Assembly (NCBI RefSeq): GCF_014174305.1
Contig: NZ_JABEQH010000017.1
Span: forward strand, 30,553 to 94,552
Length of the DNA stretch: 64,000 nt
Direction: 5' to 3'
Source: Gluconacetobacter johannae
Lineage (GTDB): Bacteria > Pseudomonadota > Alphaproteobacteria > Acetobacterales > Acetobacteraceae
Shown here: positions 25,679 through 32,985 of the stretch, piece by piece
Layout: each line of letters opens with the position of its first letter
How positions within the stretch are numbered: position 1 is the stretch's first letter
Notes under the pieces: generated by a model
What the model was told of the DNA's origin: nothing
The model's database searches: none
The model's input: only the letters and a program-made list of their open reading frames with translations
Program-made: the position numbers and the translations under genes

Positions 25679-26491
25679 ATGGAACTGATCATCGCGCCCA
25701 ATACGGTGACGGAAGCAAACCGGGATGTGATGCCTGTAACGGGCACACCCGGTTGGGCGACCGATGGAAATCCCGCACAGAATATCCCGGCAACGGGCGA
25801 CCTGGCCTGTCATTACAACATGATGATGGCAGAGATCGTACAGACGATCCTTGATGCGGGATTGACTCTCGACCGCACCAATTGGGGGCAGCTGTCAGCA
25901 GCAATCCAGAAATTCGTCGCAAATGAAACCACGCGCGCTACGACGGTCGAAAGCAACCTGCAATCCGGCAAGGCCGCCGTCGCGGATCTGCAGGCCGAGA
26001 CCGCGCGGGCTGAAGCTGCGGAGGCAGCCCTGCAGGCCGGCAAGGCCGCCGTCGCGGACCTGCAGGCCGAGACCGCGCGGGCTGAAGCTGCAGAGGCAGC
26101 CCTGCAGGCTGGCATCGCTCCGCTCGCACCCGAATCATGGGTTCTCCAAGCGCTCCTGAGCGGCACTGGATTGAGCCAGGCGAAAGCCAACCCGGGTTAT
26201 CAGATGTTGCCCGGCGGCTTCATTCTCCAGTTCGGGGCGATGAATAGCGGGAGCGGAGGGACGACCTCTTTGCAGTTCCCCGTTATGTTCCCCTCTTCGG
26301 GTCTGTCGCTTATCGCGTTGGAGGGGAGCGCAAGCGGATCGTGGGCATCCGGCGAACCGACTTTGCATGGGGCTTGGCAGGGCATTCAGAACGACGGAGC
26401 CACGGTCTATTCCATGAAATTCAGCGGATCGGGCGGCGGATGGTCTGGGGCCTCGGGCCTCTACTTTTTCTGGTTCGCGATAGGATTCTGA
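25679..26491 (+). CDS. tail fibre protein with duplicated coiled-coil segment
   Basis: A 270-residue product. Residues 1-80 look like a fibre attachment domain (PVTGTPGWATDGNPAQNIPA). Residues about 97-144 consist of two 24-residue direct repeats of Ala/Glu-rich heptads (AVADLQAETARAEAAEAAL), predicted trimeric coiled coil. The C-terminal domain (GYQMLPGGFILQFGAMNSGS, ending LYFFWFAIGF) resembles receptor-binding tips of phage fibres. It immediately follows the gp48-like gene, as expected for the primary fibre. Confidence 0.85.
   Translation: MELIIAPNTVTEANRDVMPVTGTPGWATDGNPAQNIPATGDLACHYNMMMAEIVQTILDAGLTLDRTNWGQLSAAIQKFVANETTRATTVESNLQSGKAAVADLQAETARAEAAEAALQAGKAAVADLQAETARAEAAEAALQAGIAPLAPESWVLQALLSGTGLSQAKANPGYQMLPGGFILQFGAMNSGSGGTTSLQFPVMFPSSGLSLIALEGSASGSWASGEPTLHGAWQGIQNDGATVYSMKFSGSGGGWSGASGLYFFWFAIGF
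25967..26110 (+). repeat. two tandem 72-base direct repeats in the fibre gene
   Basis: Unit 1 is 25967-26038 and unit 2 is 26039-26110, almost identical (a few substitutions such as GAT/GAC and GCG/GCA). Each encodes 24 residues, about three and a half heptads. Units of this kind can be gained or lost by recombination, changing fibre length in frame. Confidence 0.85.
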
Positions 26492-26492
26492 A

Positions 26493-26900
26493 ATGGACAC
26501 GAATTACTATTTCTCGCCTACGAAAAACGCGTTCTATCCTGCCGCCTGGAAAGCGATCTACGCCGCATCCGGCACCTGGCCGTCGGACGCGATGGCCATT
26601 GCGGACGCTGTATTCGCAGAATATGGGATCGGCCAGCCGCCGGCGGGGCAAATCCGCGGCGTCGGGGCAAATGGAATGCCCGCCTGGATTGCGGCGCCGA
26701 CGGTGCAAGTTCCGCTCAATAATCAGGCTCAACAAGCGCTTGCACAGGCGCAGCAGACGGTGTGGGCAGAATACGGCGCCCTGGGCCAATCGGTTCCAGC
26801 CGCGTGGATTACCTATCAGACGGCTTTGCGGAATATCATCAGCGGGGTTGATACGACCAGCACGACGCTACCGACGGCGCCCGCCGCCTACACGGATTGA
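26493..26900 (+). CDS. possible tail fibre accessory or assembly protein
   Basis: A 135-residue product beginning one base after the fibre stop. The start TNYYFSPTKNAFYPAAWKAI-YAASG resembles the opening of tail fibre assembly (Tfa) proteins, where an aromatic YFS-KN-FY motif is common. The second half is Gln/Ala rich (QAQQALAQAQQTVWAEYGAL) and ends in a Thr/Pro tail. Position after a fibre gene supports an assembly role; the length is shorter than typical Tfa. Confidence 0.6.
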   Translation: MDTNYYFSPTKNAFYPAAWKAIYAASGTWPSDAMAIADAVFAEYGIGQPPAGQIRGVGANGMPAWIAAPTVQVPLNNQAQQALAQAQQTVWAEYGALGQSVPAAWITYQTALRNIISGVDTTSTTLPTAPAAYTD

Positions 26901-26909
26901 GGATTCGAT

Positions 26910-28658
26910 ATGCTGGCATCACGCATCGCCCAGGCGTTGCTGCTCTTTGCGTTCTGGTTCACCCCGACGCTCGCTCTGGCTCAGTCGCAAATCGTGCCAT
27001 TCACGCCGGGTCAGGTCCTGGGCGCGGCGCAGCTCAATGCGCTCCAGTCCGGGAAGGCGGACTATTCCGGACTCGTGGCAGAGATCGCGCGTGCCGAGGC
27101 CGCCGAGTCCGCATTGCAGTCTGGCACTGTCGCCAAAAGTAACGGCTCATCCTCCAACCAGACGCTGACGACGCCGACGATCACGAACGCCACGATCGAC
27201 GGCCTGACCTCCGGCGGCCTGATCCAGCCCCCCGGCGTGTCAATCCTCGCCAACGGGGCGCGATGCGACGGAGTCACGGATGACACGGCCGCTATCAATG
27301 CTGTGCTAGCCGCCTATCGGAACGTGTCTATCCCTCATGGAATTTCACAGTGCAATGTTTCGGGGACAATCCTCATTCCGAATGGGGAATCTCTCGTAGG
27401 TTCCGGAGTGACAGCGGCTACGTTTATGTCCACCAGCTCAACTGCTCCACTGATGCGGGTGGCAGCAGGGGCTGATAATTTCACGCTGTCGGGGTTCACG
27501 CTGGACCGGAACGTCGTTCCGACCGCCTCGTCTGCGGCCGGGCTGAACATTCTGGGTGGCACGAATCAGGGGACAATTACCAACGTAAAGGCGCGGGACC
27601 AATGGTATGGATTCGCGCTGGGAGGAGCGTCGTCCGCGTTGATTTGGAACGTGCTATCGGAAAACAACTACTCGGACGGGTTCTATATCACCAATTCGTT
27701 GCAGTTCCAGACAGCGCAGTGGAACATGCTGAACGTCGTCAGTCAGCTGAACGATGGAGCAGGATTTAACGTCGTCTCTACCCCTGGGACAAATATGGTC
27801 CTGCTGCCGTGGGAGGATACCGGGACATTCGCCAACACCCAGGGCGGATATCGTTTTCAGGGGAGGTCTGACGCTCCCATCACGAACATCAACCTGCAAA
27901 GTGTCGGCGCGTCCACGGACGGGGATACGGAACTGTTTTTTGATACCTATGGCGGGCACATCACCATCGGGGGCGGAGGGTTTGTCGAGGCGGCTGGAAC
28001 AGACAGAACGGGGAGCCACGGCCGTCCCACTGCCGCGTCGCATACGGGTTTCGGTATTTATTTTTCTGGCAGTGTTCAGGATGTTTCGCTAGGTCAACTC
28101 CTGGTTTTCGACAATTCGCAAGCGGGGATCGACGGCGGTCCGTACCGGTTCTCCGCGACCGGCACTCTGCTGCTGCAAAACGGGGCAAACCAGACCGGCG
28201 CCTGCGGGATAAACCTGAACAACGTCACGGCCGGGAATACTGTCCAAATTACCGGGATACGTTCGGGCAATCTGAACACGACCTCCCCGCAGGGATCGGG
28301 GGTCTGTCTGGTAAATGGCGCTGGCGTTACCATTACCGGCAGCGACCTGTCGTTTAACAGCGGGCAGCCGGTATATGTGCAGAACGGGTATAACGGACTG
28401 ACGGCCTACGGCAACGTTGGGTGGGTTACCTCCTCGGCGGGAGCAGCGACAATTCCAGCTGGGTCGTACACCGTCACGGTCAATCACGGGCTTTCCGCAC
28501 CCCCTGCGTATGTGGTCGGTAGCCCGGTAACTCAACTGTCGTCAGGGACGACGTACTGGGTTGATACTACAACCGAAGACTCGTTTGTCCTGCATATTTC
28601 CGGAGCGCAAACGTCCGATACCATTTTCAACTGGAATGCTCGGATGTTGGCCAACTGA
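26910..28658 (+). CDS. tail spike-like beta-helix protein with signal-peptide-like N-terminus
   Basis: A 582-residue product. Residues 1-25 (ASRIAQALLLFAFWFTPTLA followed by LAQS) form a Sec-type signal peptide, odd for a virion protein. Residues about 52-72 repeat the heptad sequence of the upstream fibre (EIARAEAAESALQSG). Residues 110-500 look like a right-handed beta-helix of the pectate-lyase type (ILANGARCDGVTDDTAAINA is the classic tail-spike opening; later GFTLDRNVV, NVLSENNYSDGFYI). It may be a capsule or exopolysaccharide depolymerase. Third-position G+C is lower than in the head genes. Confidence 0.8.
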   Translation: MLASRIAQALLLFAFWFTPTLALAQSQIVPFTPGQVLGAAQLNALQSGKADYSGLVAEIARAEAAESALQSGTVAKSNGSSSNQTLTTPTITNATIDGLTSGGLIQPPGVSILANGARCDGVTDDTAAINAVLAAYRNVSIPHGISQCNVSGTILIPNGESLVGSGVTAATFMSTSSTAPLMRVAAGADNFTLSGFTLDRNVVPTASSAAGLNILGGTNQGTITNVKARDQWYGFALGGASSALIWNVLSENNYSDGFYITNSLQFQTAQWNMLNVVSQLNDGAGFNVVSTPGTNMVLLPWEDTGTFANTQGGYRFQGRSDAPITNINLQSVGASTDGDTELFFDTYGGHITIGGGGFVEAAGTDRTGSHGRPTAASHTGFGIYFSGSVQDVSLGQLLVFDNSQAGIDGGPYRFSATGTLLLQNGANQTGACGINLNNVTAGNTVQITGIRSGNLNTTSPQGSGVCLVNGAGVTITGSDLSFNSGQPVYVQNGYNGLTAYGNVGWVTSSAGAATIPAGSYTVTVNHGLSAPPAYVVGSPVTQLSSGTTYWVDTTTEDSFVLHISGAQTSDTIFNWNARMLAN

Positions 28659-28768
28659 CTCTGTTGCTGTCCCGGCCGGCCCGAGGTCGCGACGGCGGAG
28701 AGTGGGACAGTGCCGTGAAACGTCCGCCTCATAGCCAGGACACAATACCCAAAGTCCGACCAAATGCA

Positions 28769-28792
28769 GCCGCCCATTGAGGCGGCTTTTTT
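28769..28792 (+). terminator. rho-independent terminator after the tail operon
   Basis: GCCGCC-cattga-GGCGGC followed by six T. It lies about 110 bases after the spike stop and closes the structural operon, so the lysis genes that follow need read-through or a promoter between here and 28806. Confidence 0.85.
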
Positions 28793-28805
28793 ATTGGAAA
28801 ATCGA

Positions 28806-29135
28806 ATGCCTGAAGACCTGGCTCCGAAGGGAGATGCGGAGCGCGTCCGCCTGCTCGAAGACCGCGTGCTGGTTCTGGAAACCAGCCTGTCCGCGCTGGA
28901 TGGAAAGCATGAGGACCTAAAATCGATGGTCGACCGCAAGATCACCGAATTGACGACATTCGTGACGTCGCGGCTGGACGCTGTGTCGCGTCAGATCAGC
29001 GACGTGAATGACAAGTTGGCTCGGCTGTTCGGCGCACGGGCGGTCGTCACGGGGCTGATAACGTTGGTGACGTCGATCCTCGGTTCGGGTGTCGTGCACG
29101 TCGTGGTGTCGCTGGCGGGCGGGGGCAGCCCGTGA
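28806..29135 (+). CDS. coiled-coil protein with C-terminal membrane anchor
   Basis: A 109-residue product from ATG 28806 (MPEDLAPKGDAERVRLLEDR). An in-frame ATG at 28764 lies within the terminator hairpin and is rejected. Residues 10-75 form a long coiled coil (LLEDRVLVLETSLSALDGKH), and residues about 78-100 a membrane helix (VVTGLITLVTSILGSGVVHV). Small coiled-coil membrane proteins of this type precede endolysin genes and often act in lysis or superinfection control. The stop overlaps the next GTG start. Confidence 0.65.
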   Translation: MPEDLAPKGDAERVRLLEDRVLVLETSLSALDGKHEDLKSMVDRKITELTTFVTSRLDAVSRQISDVNDKLARLFGARAVVTGLITLVTSILGSGVVHVVVSLAGGGSP

Positions 29136-29611
29136 CCGGCATCGACCCCGCCCAACTGAAATGGCGCGTCGTCGCCCCCACGCTGGCGGCGCTGGGGCTG
29201 GGTGGCGATGCGGCGGTCAATCTGCTGACCGGCACGGCATTGGTCGAAAGCGGCGGGGTCTGGCTGGCGCAGCTTGGCGGCGGCCCGGCGCTGGGCTTGT
29301 GGCAGATGGAACCTGCGACCCACGACGATATCTGGCGCACGTTCCTGCCCGACGACCGGTTCGCCGAGATTGAAACACGCGTGCGCCGGATGACCTGTTC
29401 CGACCTGCCGCGCGTGCAGCAGCTCGTCGGCAACCTGCGCTACGCCTGCGCCATGGCGCGGCTGAAATATTACCGCGCGCCCGATGCGCTACCGGCCGCG
29501 AACGATGCCGCCGGCCTGAGCGTGATGCACAAGCGTGTCTACAACACGATGCGCGGCGCGGCGGACCCCACCACCAACATCGCGGCTTTCGCTGCCGCGA
29601 TCAACGCATAG
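29132..29611 (+). CDS. probable endolysin, lysozyme/transglycosylase-like
   Basis: A 159-residue product with a GTG start overlapping the previous stop. Glu39 in GTALVESGGVW sits where the catalytic Glu of transglycosylase-type lysozymes is found, and GPALGLWQMEPATHDDIWRT matches the following GLWQ-type motif. LVGNLRYACAMARLKYYRAP supplies the later helix typical of such folds. No signal peptide is seen, so release would need a holin. Position between two membrane-protein genes fits a lysis cassette. Confidence 0.7.
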   Translation: MTGIDPAQLKWRVVAPTLAALGLGGDAAVNLLTGTALVESGGVWLAQLGGGPALGLWQMEPATHDDIWRTFLPDDRFAEIETRVRRMTCSDLPRVQQLVGNLRYACAMARLKYYRAPDALPAANDAAGLSVMHKRVYNTMRGAADPTTNIAAFAAAINA

Positions 29612-29619
29612 GACATACC

Positions 29620-29865
29620 GTGGACCCCACGACCATCCTCACATACCTGATCGGCGTCGTTCCGGTGCAGGACTTGATCTATCTGGCCGCGCTGTGCGGC
29701 GTATGCGCGGTGCTGATGCCGTGGTTGCCGGTTCCGGCAAGCAAGGCGAGTGCCTATGGGCGCATCTACACCGCGCTGAACCTGCTGGCGCAGAATTTCC
29801 GCAACGTCGCGAACCGCGCGCAGCCGGGCACGACCCAGGCCGCCCAGACGGAGAGCCCGAAATGA
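29620..29865 (+). CDS. small membrane protein, holin candidate
   Basis: An 81-residue product with two hydrophobic stretches: ILTYLIGVVPVQDLIYLAAL and CGVCAVLMPWLPVP, then a polar C-terminal tail ending in TESPK. Size and location directly after the endolysin make it a holin candidate, although no family is recognised. Its stop overlaps the next start (ATGA). Confidence 0.6.
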   Translation: MDPTTILTYLIGVVPVQDLIYLAALCGVCAVLMPWLPVPASKASAYGRIYTALNLLAQNFRNVANRAQPGTTQAAQTESPK

Positions 29866-30425
29866 CCAATCGCCCCTCCCGCCGTGCCCTGCTGTGCGGC
29901 GCCAGCGCCCTGCTGGCCGGATCTGCCCTGGCCGCCTGCACCGTCTCCACGAACGGCAACGTGACCACCATCACGCTGAACGTTGCCAAAATCGTCGCCT
30001 ACGGCCAGGCCGGCCTGAACGCGGCGGCGACCGTGACCAGCTACCTGTCCGCTTTCCCGGCTGTATCGCCCTACGCCGCGGCGATCACGGCGGCCGAGAC
30101 CGCGCTGTCCGGCGCGCTCCAGGCGCTTTCCTCGACGGCCGGCTCGACGCTGACGATCGACTACAACGATGCGACATGGCGCACCCGGGTGGACAGCGTG
30201 CTGAACGCGCTGGCCCAGGTGGGCGCGGCCATCTCGACGGCGATCTCGGGCGCGGGGTCGGCCCTGTCGTCCACCGTGAAGGCCGACGCGACCACGGCGT
30301 TGTCAGCGCTCCATACCATCATCTCGCTGTTCGATGCGCTGGTAGGCGTGTCGGCTGCGCGCGCCGTCGCAGCGCCGGCCATGTCCGAGGCACAGGCGCT
30401 GCGGGTCCTCGGCGTCATCCGGTGA
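29862..30425 (+). CDS. exported lipoprotein-like protein with twin-Arg signal
   Basis: A 187-residue product. The start TNRPSRRALLCGASALLAGS-ALAAC has paired Arg, a hydrophobic core and a possible lipobox (ALAAC). The mature part is Ala/Thr/Ser-rich and helical, without recognised domain. Proteins of this type are common near the lysis genes of prophages in alphaproteobacteria; the role is unknown. Confidence 0.65.
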   Translation: MTNRPSRRALLCGASALLAGSALAACTVSTNGNVTTITLNVAKIVAYGQAGLNAAATVTSYLSAFPAVSPYAAAITAAETALSGALQALSSTAGSTLTIDYNDATWRTRVDSVLNALAQVGAAISTAISGAGSALSSTVKADATTALSALHTIISLFDALVGVSAARAVAAPAMSEAQALRVLGVIR

Positions 30426-30820
30426 CGCGCGCCGCTCTGGCCGCAGTGCTGGTCCTGGCCGGCTGCACCACCGTACCGGAGCGGACCCGGAGCGCCCTCG
30501 TCGGCCAGCCGCGCCCGATGGTCCTCGCCTGCATGGGCGTGCCGGACCGGGCGGACCAGCGCGGCGACATCGAAACCCTGACCTGGCGGCAGGACCAGCA
30601 GGTGCAGGGGCCGTTCGATATCAAGGGCCCGCTATCGCTCGAACTGAGCATCGGCGGCCACGGCACCTGCCGCGCCACCGCAATGATCCGCGACGGGCGC
30701 ATCGCCTCTTTCGTCTATTCCGGGCCCAGCACCACGCTGCTGGGCCGCAACGGGGCCTGCGCCGGCCTGGTGCGCGGATGCGTGCAGTCCAGTCCCAGCA
30801 AATCGGAGTCCCCTCCATGA
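30422..30820 (+). CDS. small lipoprotein
   Basis: A 132-residue product with a GTG start overlapping the previous stop. TRAALAAVLVLAGCTTVPER is a clear lipoprotein signal with the lipobox LAGC. The mature part reads LVGQPRPMVLACMGVPDRAD and SLELSIGGHGTCRATAMIRD, the layout of SmpA/BamE-like lipoproteins. Could act as an Rz1-like spanin component or as a conversion gene; neither is shown. The end overlaps the next short gene (ATGA). Confidence 0.65.
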   Translation: MTRAALAAVLVLAGCTTVPERTRSALVGQPRPMVLACMGVPDRADQRGDIETLTWRQDQQVQGPFDIKGPLSLELSIGGHGTCRATAMIRDGRIASFVYSGPSTTLLGRNGACAGLVRGCVQSSPSKSESPP

Positions 30821-30939
30821 TCCATGATATTGCCATCGGACTGCTCGGCGCGCTCGGCGGACAGGTCCTGGCGCTGATCGTGTTCAAGATCCTCCGCGTC
30901 TTGCGGGCGCAGCGGCTTCGCAACGCGGGGCTGGAGTGA
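30817..30939 (+). CDS. 40-residue single-pass membrane protein
   Basis: A short gene with ATG 30817 and TGA 30937-30939. The product has one hydrophobic helix (AIGLLGALGGQVLALIVF) and a strongly basic end (RVLRAQRLRNAGLE). It is linked by four-base and one-base overlaps to both neighbours, which argues for real translation. Possible roles: antiholin, holin or membrane adaptor. No family recognised. Confidence 0.6.
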   Translation: MIHDIAIGLLGALGGQVLALIVFKILRVLRAQRLRNAGLE

Positions 30940-31703
30940 TGGTCCGCAAGCTTGGCAAGCTGCCGGCGCGCCACGACCCGCGCACCTACCGCATGGCGCC
31001 GGCGCTCGCCGCCCAGCTACCGATGATCCCCGAAGCAAAGGACTGGACGGCCGGCGTCCCGTTCGAGATGTGGGGCAACGACCGATACGGCTGCTGCGCC
31101 TTCGCCGCCCAGGCCGCGCACCTGGCGATGTGGACCCGCGCCGCGCAGGCGCTTCTCGTGGTTCCGACTGATGATGTGCTGACCAACTACAGCGCGGTGA
31201 CGGGATTTGATCCGGCGACCGGTGCCAACGACAACGGCACGATCCTGCTGGACGAATTGAATCATTGGCGGCGGGACGGCCTCGTGCGGCCGGGCCAGCC
31301 AGGCCGGGACTACCTGACTGCCTATGGGGCAATCGACCCGCGCGATCGGGACGGCGTCAAGCGGAGCGTCTGCTTCCTCGGCGGCACGCTGGCCGGCGTG
31401 CAGGTGCCGAACGGTTTCCTGTCTCTGCCCCTCGGCGCGACCTGGGACTGGGATGCGATCACCGACCACGCGCCGGTCGGCGGACATGCCATCGCGATCG
31501 GCGGCTACAACGCGGCGGGTGTCTGGTTCAACACCTGGGGCACCCGGACGTTCATGCCCTGGGCAACGTTCGAGCGGATCGCCGATGAGGCGTACGGCCT
31601 GGTGAGCCGGCAGAACTGGATCGGCATCCCCGGTGTGTCACCGCTGGGCGAGGATGTGGATGCGCTCGTGGCGGAGATGCAGGAAGCATATCTAGGCGGC
31701 TAG
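30939..31703 (+). CDS. papain-like cysteine peptidase
   Basis: A 254-residue product. Candidate catalytic residues: Cys52 or Cys53 in GNDRYGCCAFAAQAAH, His183 in GGHAIAIGGYN and Asn198 in VWFNTWGT, the order and spacing of papain-clan enzymes. The Gln normally before the Cys is replaced by Asn47. No signal peptide is seen. It is the last gene of the prophage and is coupled to the small membrane protein before it. It may be a conversion or defence protein rather than a structural one. The C-terminal text (DALVAEMQEAYLGG) resembles the remnant at 31947-32097. Confidence 0.7.
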   Translation: MVRKLGKLPARHDPRTYRMAPALAAQLPMIPEAKDWTAGVPFEMWGNDRYGCCAFAAQAAHLAMWTRAAQALLVVPTDDVLTNYSAVTGFDPATGANDNGTILLDELNHWRRDGLVRPGQPGRDYLTAYGAIDPRDRDGVKRSVCFLGGTLAGVQVPNGFLSLPLGATWDWDAITDHAPVGGHAIAIGGYNAAGVWFNTWGTRTFMPWATFERIADEAYGLVSRQNWIGIPGVSPLGEDVDALVAEMQEAYLGG

Positions 31704-31746
31704 GCACGGACGTCCGAACCACGCTTGTTCCGGAGAATTGGGCCTC

Positions 31747-31776
31747 TTGACGTTACATCAGTTCAATTCTTATGCT
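31747..31776 (+). promoter_or_regulatory. sigma-70-type promoter for the tRNA-like gene
   Basis: TTGACG (31747-31752), an 18-base AT-rich spacer, and TATGCT (31771-31776). Transcription would begin near 31783, only about five bases before the folded tRNA-like sequence. This is one of the best consensus promoters in the window. Confidence 0.65.
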
Positions 31777-31788
31777 CATTATGGCTAC

Positions 31789-31880
31789 GGCCGGGTGGCA
31801 GAGTGGTTTATTGCACCTGACTACGAATCAGGAGTGCTCATGAATAGTGAGTACCGTGGGTTCGAATCCCACCCCGTTTT
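31789..31880 (+). tRNA. type II tRNA-like gene with anticodon ACG
   Basis: The cloverleaf shows T8, a D-stem GCAG/TTGC, the GG of the D-loop, anticodon stem CCTGA/TCAGG (loop CTACGAA, anticodon ACG), and a long variable arm (31833-31855, GTGCTCA pairing with TGAGTAC). The T-arm is perfect: GTGGG-TTCGAAT-CCCAC. Class II tRNAs are normally Ser, Leu or Tyr, yet ACG reads Arg codons. The acceptor stem is weak: GGCCGGG against CCCGTTT gives four good pairs, two G-U and one mismatch. No CCA is encoded, unlike the three other tRNAs here. Possibly a variant tRNA or a decaying one. Confidence 0.65.
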
Positions 31881-31882
31881 GA

Positions 31883-31917
31883 CCCCGCTCCAACCTTGGT
31901 TGTTGAGCGGGGTTTTT
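31883..31917 (+). terminator. strong rho-independent terminator
   Basis: CCCCGCTC-CAACC-TT-GGTTG-TT-GAGCGGGG followed by TTTTT. The outer stem is 8 perfect pairs, the inner stem 5 more. It starts three bases after the tRNA-like gene and ends its transcript. Confidence 0.9.
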
Positions 31918-31946
31918 ATTTGCGAGTCAATTGTTTGAGCAGGGAC

Positions 31947-32097
31947 ATGACCCAGAAGGCGACCTGGCGCTGGCTGCGGTCGCGGCTGATGGAGGTGCAC
32001 GGCCTGGCGGCAGTTGATGCCCGCCGGCGGCCTGGCGCCGGACGGACGGGACTGGGACGCGCTGGTGGCGGAGAATCGGGATTATCTGGCGGGATAG
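31947..32097 (+). pseudogene. frameshifted phage gene remnant
   Basis: ATG 31947 begins TQKATWRWLRSRLMEVHGLA, a helical basic stretch. Near 32015 the frame must shift to continue as PAGGLAPDGRDWDALVAENR-DYLAG and reach the stop at 32095-32097. The ending resembles the C-terminus of the cysteine peptidase encoded just upstream (DALVAE). The original function is unknown. Confidence 0.45.
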
Positions 32098-32233
32098 GTG
32101 CAGGAATCATCCTAGATGAGTCTGCACGGATTCTGCACGGATTTGGTTGATCCATACCGTCCCGAATCGCCACAAAGCGCACCGCATCGACCCGTACGAT
32201 GCATCTAAAATTGGCTGATTTCTGCGAAAATCA

Positions 32234-32236
<3 letters not shown>
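32098..32236. other. prophage/host junction, probable attachment site
   Basis: No gene. It contains a short direct repeat (TCTGCACGGATT twice in tandem near 32120-32143) and an AT-rich stretch ending at the CCA end of tRNA-Thr. A tyrosine-recombinase phage would recombine within the 3' half of that tRNA. No second copy of the tRNA 3' end is found in the window, so the matching site must be left of position 1. Confidence 0.45.
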
Positions 32237-32308
<72 letters not shown>

Positions 32309-32398
32309 AACGTGGGGACGGGCGCTTCCTACCGCCTCTGTCCGCGGGTTGCAAGCCCCCGCGTCCGGAAATCGGCATGTCCCGGTCCCGGAGGAACG

Positions 32399-32812
32399 TC
32401 AGTCGTCGCGGTGGATCTTTTCCATCCGCTCATGGCGCTCCTGGGCCTCGATCGACAGGGTGGCGATCGGGCGGGCCTCCAGCCGTTTCAGGCCGATCGG
32501 CTCGCCTGTTTCCTCGCAATAGCCATAGGTCCCGTTCTCGACCCGCAGCAGCGCCTGGTTGATCTTGGAAATCAGCTTGCGGGCGCGGTCGCGGGTACGC
32601 AGTTCCAGCGCCCGGTCGGTCTCGACACTGGCGCGATCGGTGATGTCGGCCTCGTGGATGCCGCCCTCGGACAGGCTGGCCAGCGTCTCGTCCGCCTCTT
32701 TCAGCAAGTCGGCCCGCCATTTCAGCAGCTTCTGGCGGAAATATTCCACCTGCAGCGGGTTCATGAATTCCTCGGTTTCCGAGGGGCGGTAATCGGGAGG
32801 CAGTGTAATCAT
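32399..32812 (-). CDS. dksA: RNA polymerase-binding transcription factor DksA
   Basis: A 137-residue product. The coiled-coil domain (FRQKLLKWRADLLKEADETL, ASLSE, then EADITDRASVETDRALELRT) carries the acidic tip Asp-x-x-Asp needed to enter the polymerase secondary channel. The globular end reads YGYCEETGEPIGLKRLEARP. Of the four zinc-binding Cys of E. coli DksA only Cys99 remains; the others are Thr102, Ser120 and Ala123, the variant known in other alphaproteobacteria. With ppGpp it would control rRNA and amino-acid promoters. Monocistronic. Confidence 0.95.
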   Translation of the reverse strand: MITLPPDYRPSETEEFMNPLQVEYFRQKLLKWRADLLKEADETLASLSEGGIHEADITDRASVETDRALELRTRDRARKLISKINQALLRVENGTYGYCEETGEPIGLKRLEARPIATLSIEAQERHERMEKIHRDD

Positions 32813-32985
32813 GATACGCGTCCTTGAACTTCGCCCCCGGACGAGACTTCGCCGGACAGGGGCCCGCCGCGAAACGGGCGGCTTATACGCTGCCGACCGC
32901 TGTCCGCCAAGCCCGGAGACACCTTAAAATCGCCGCAATCTGCCCGAATCCGGGCGATTCGTCTCGAAACGATTCCGGGCCGGGC

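Noticed and set aside
25967..26110. A CRISPR-like pair of direct repeats
   Set aside because: The two 72-base units are contiguous, in frame and encode coiled-coil heptads; there are no spacers. No CRISPR array was seen anywhere in the window.
28764..28805. An upstream ATG for the coiled-coil membrane protein
   Set aside because: It lies inside the terminator hairpin (GCCGCC-GGCGGC-T6); the ATG at 28806 follows the T-run and a GGAAA ribosome site.
31738..31938. A 66-codon reading containing GYGRVAEWF and SEYRGFESHPV
   Set aside because: This is the well-known artefact from translating a class II tRNA gene; the region is called as a tRNA-like gene instead.
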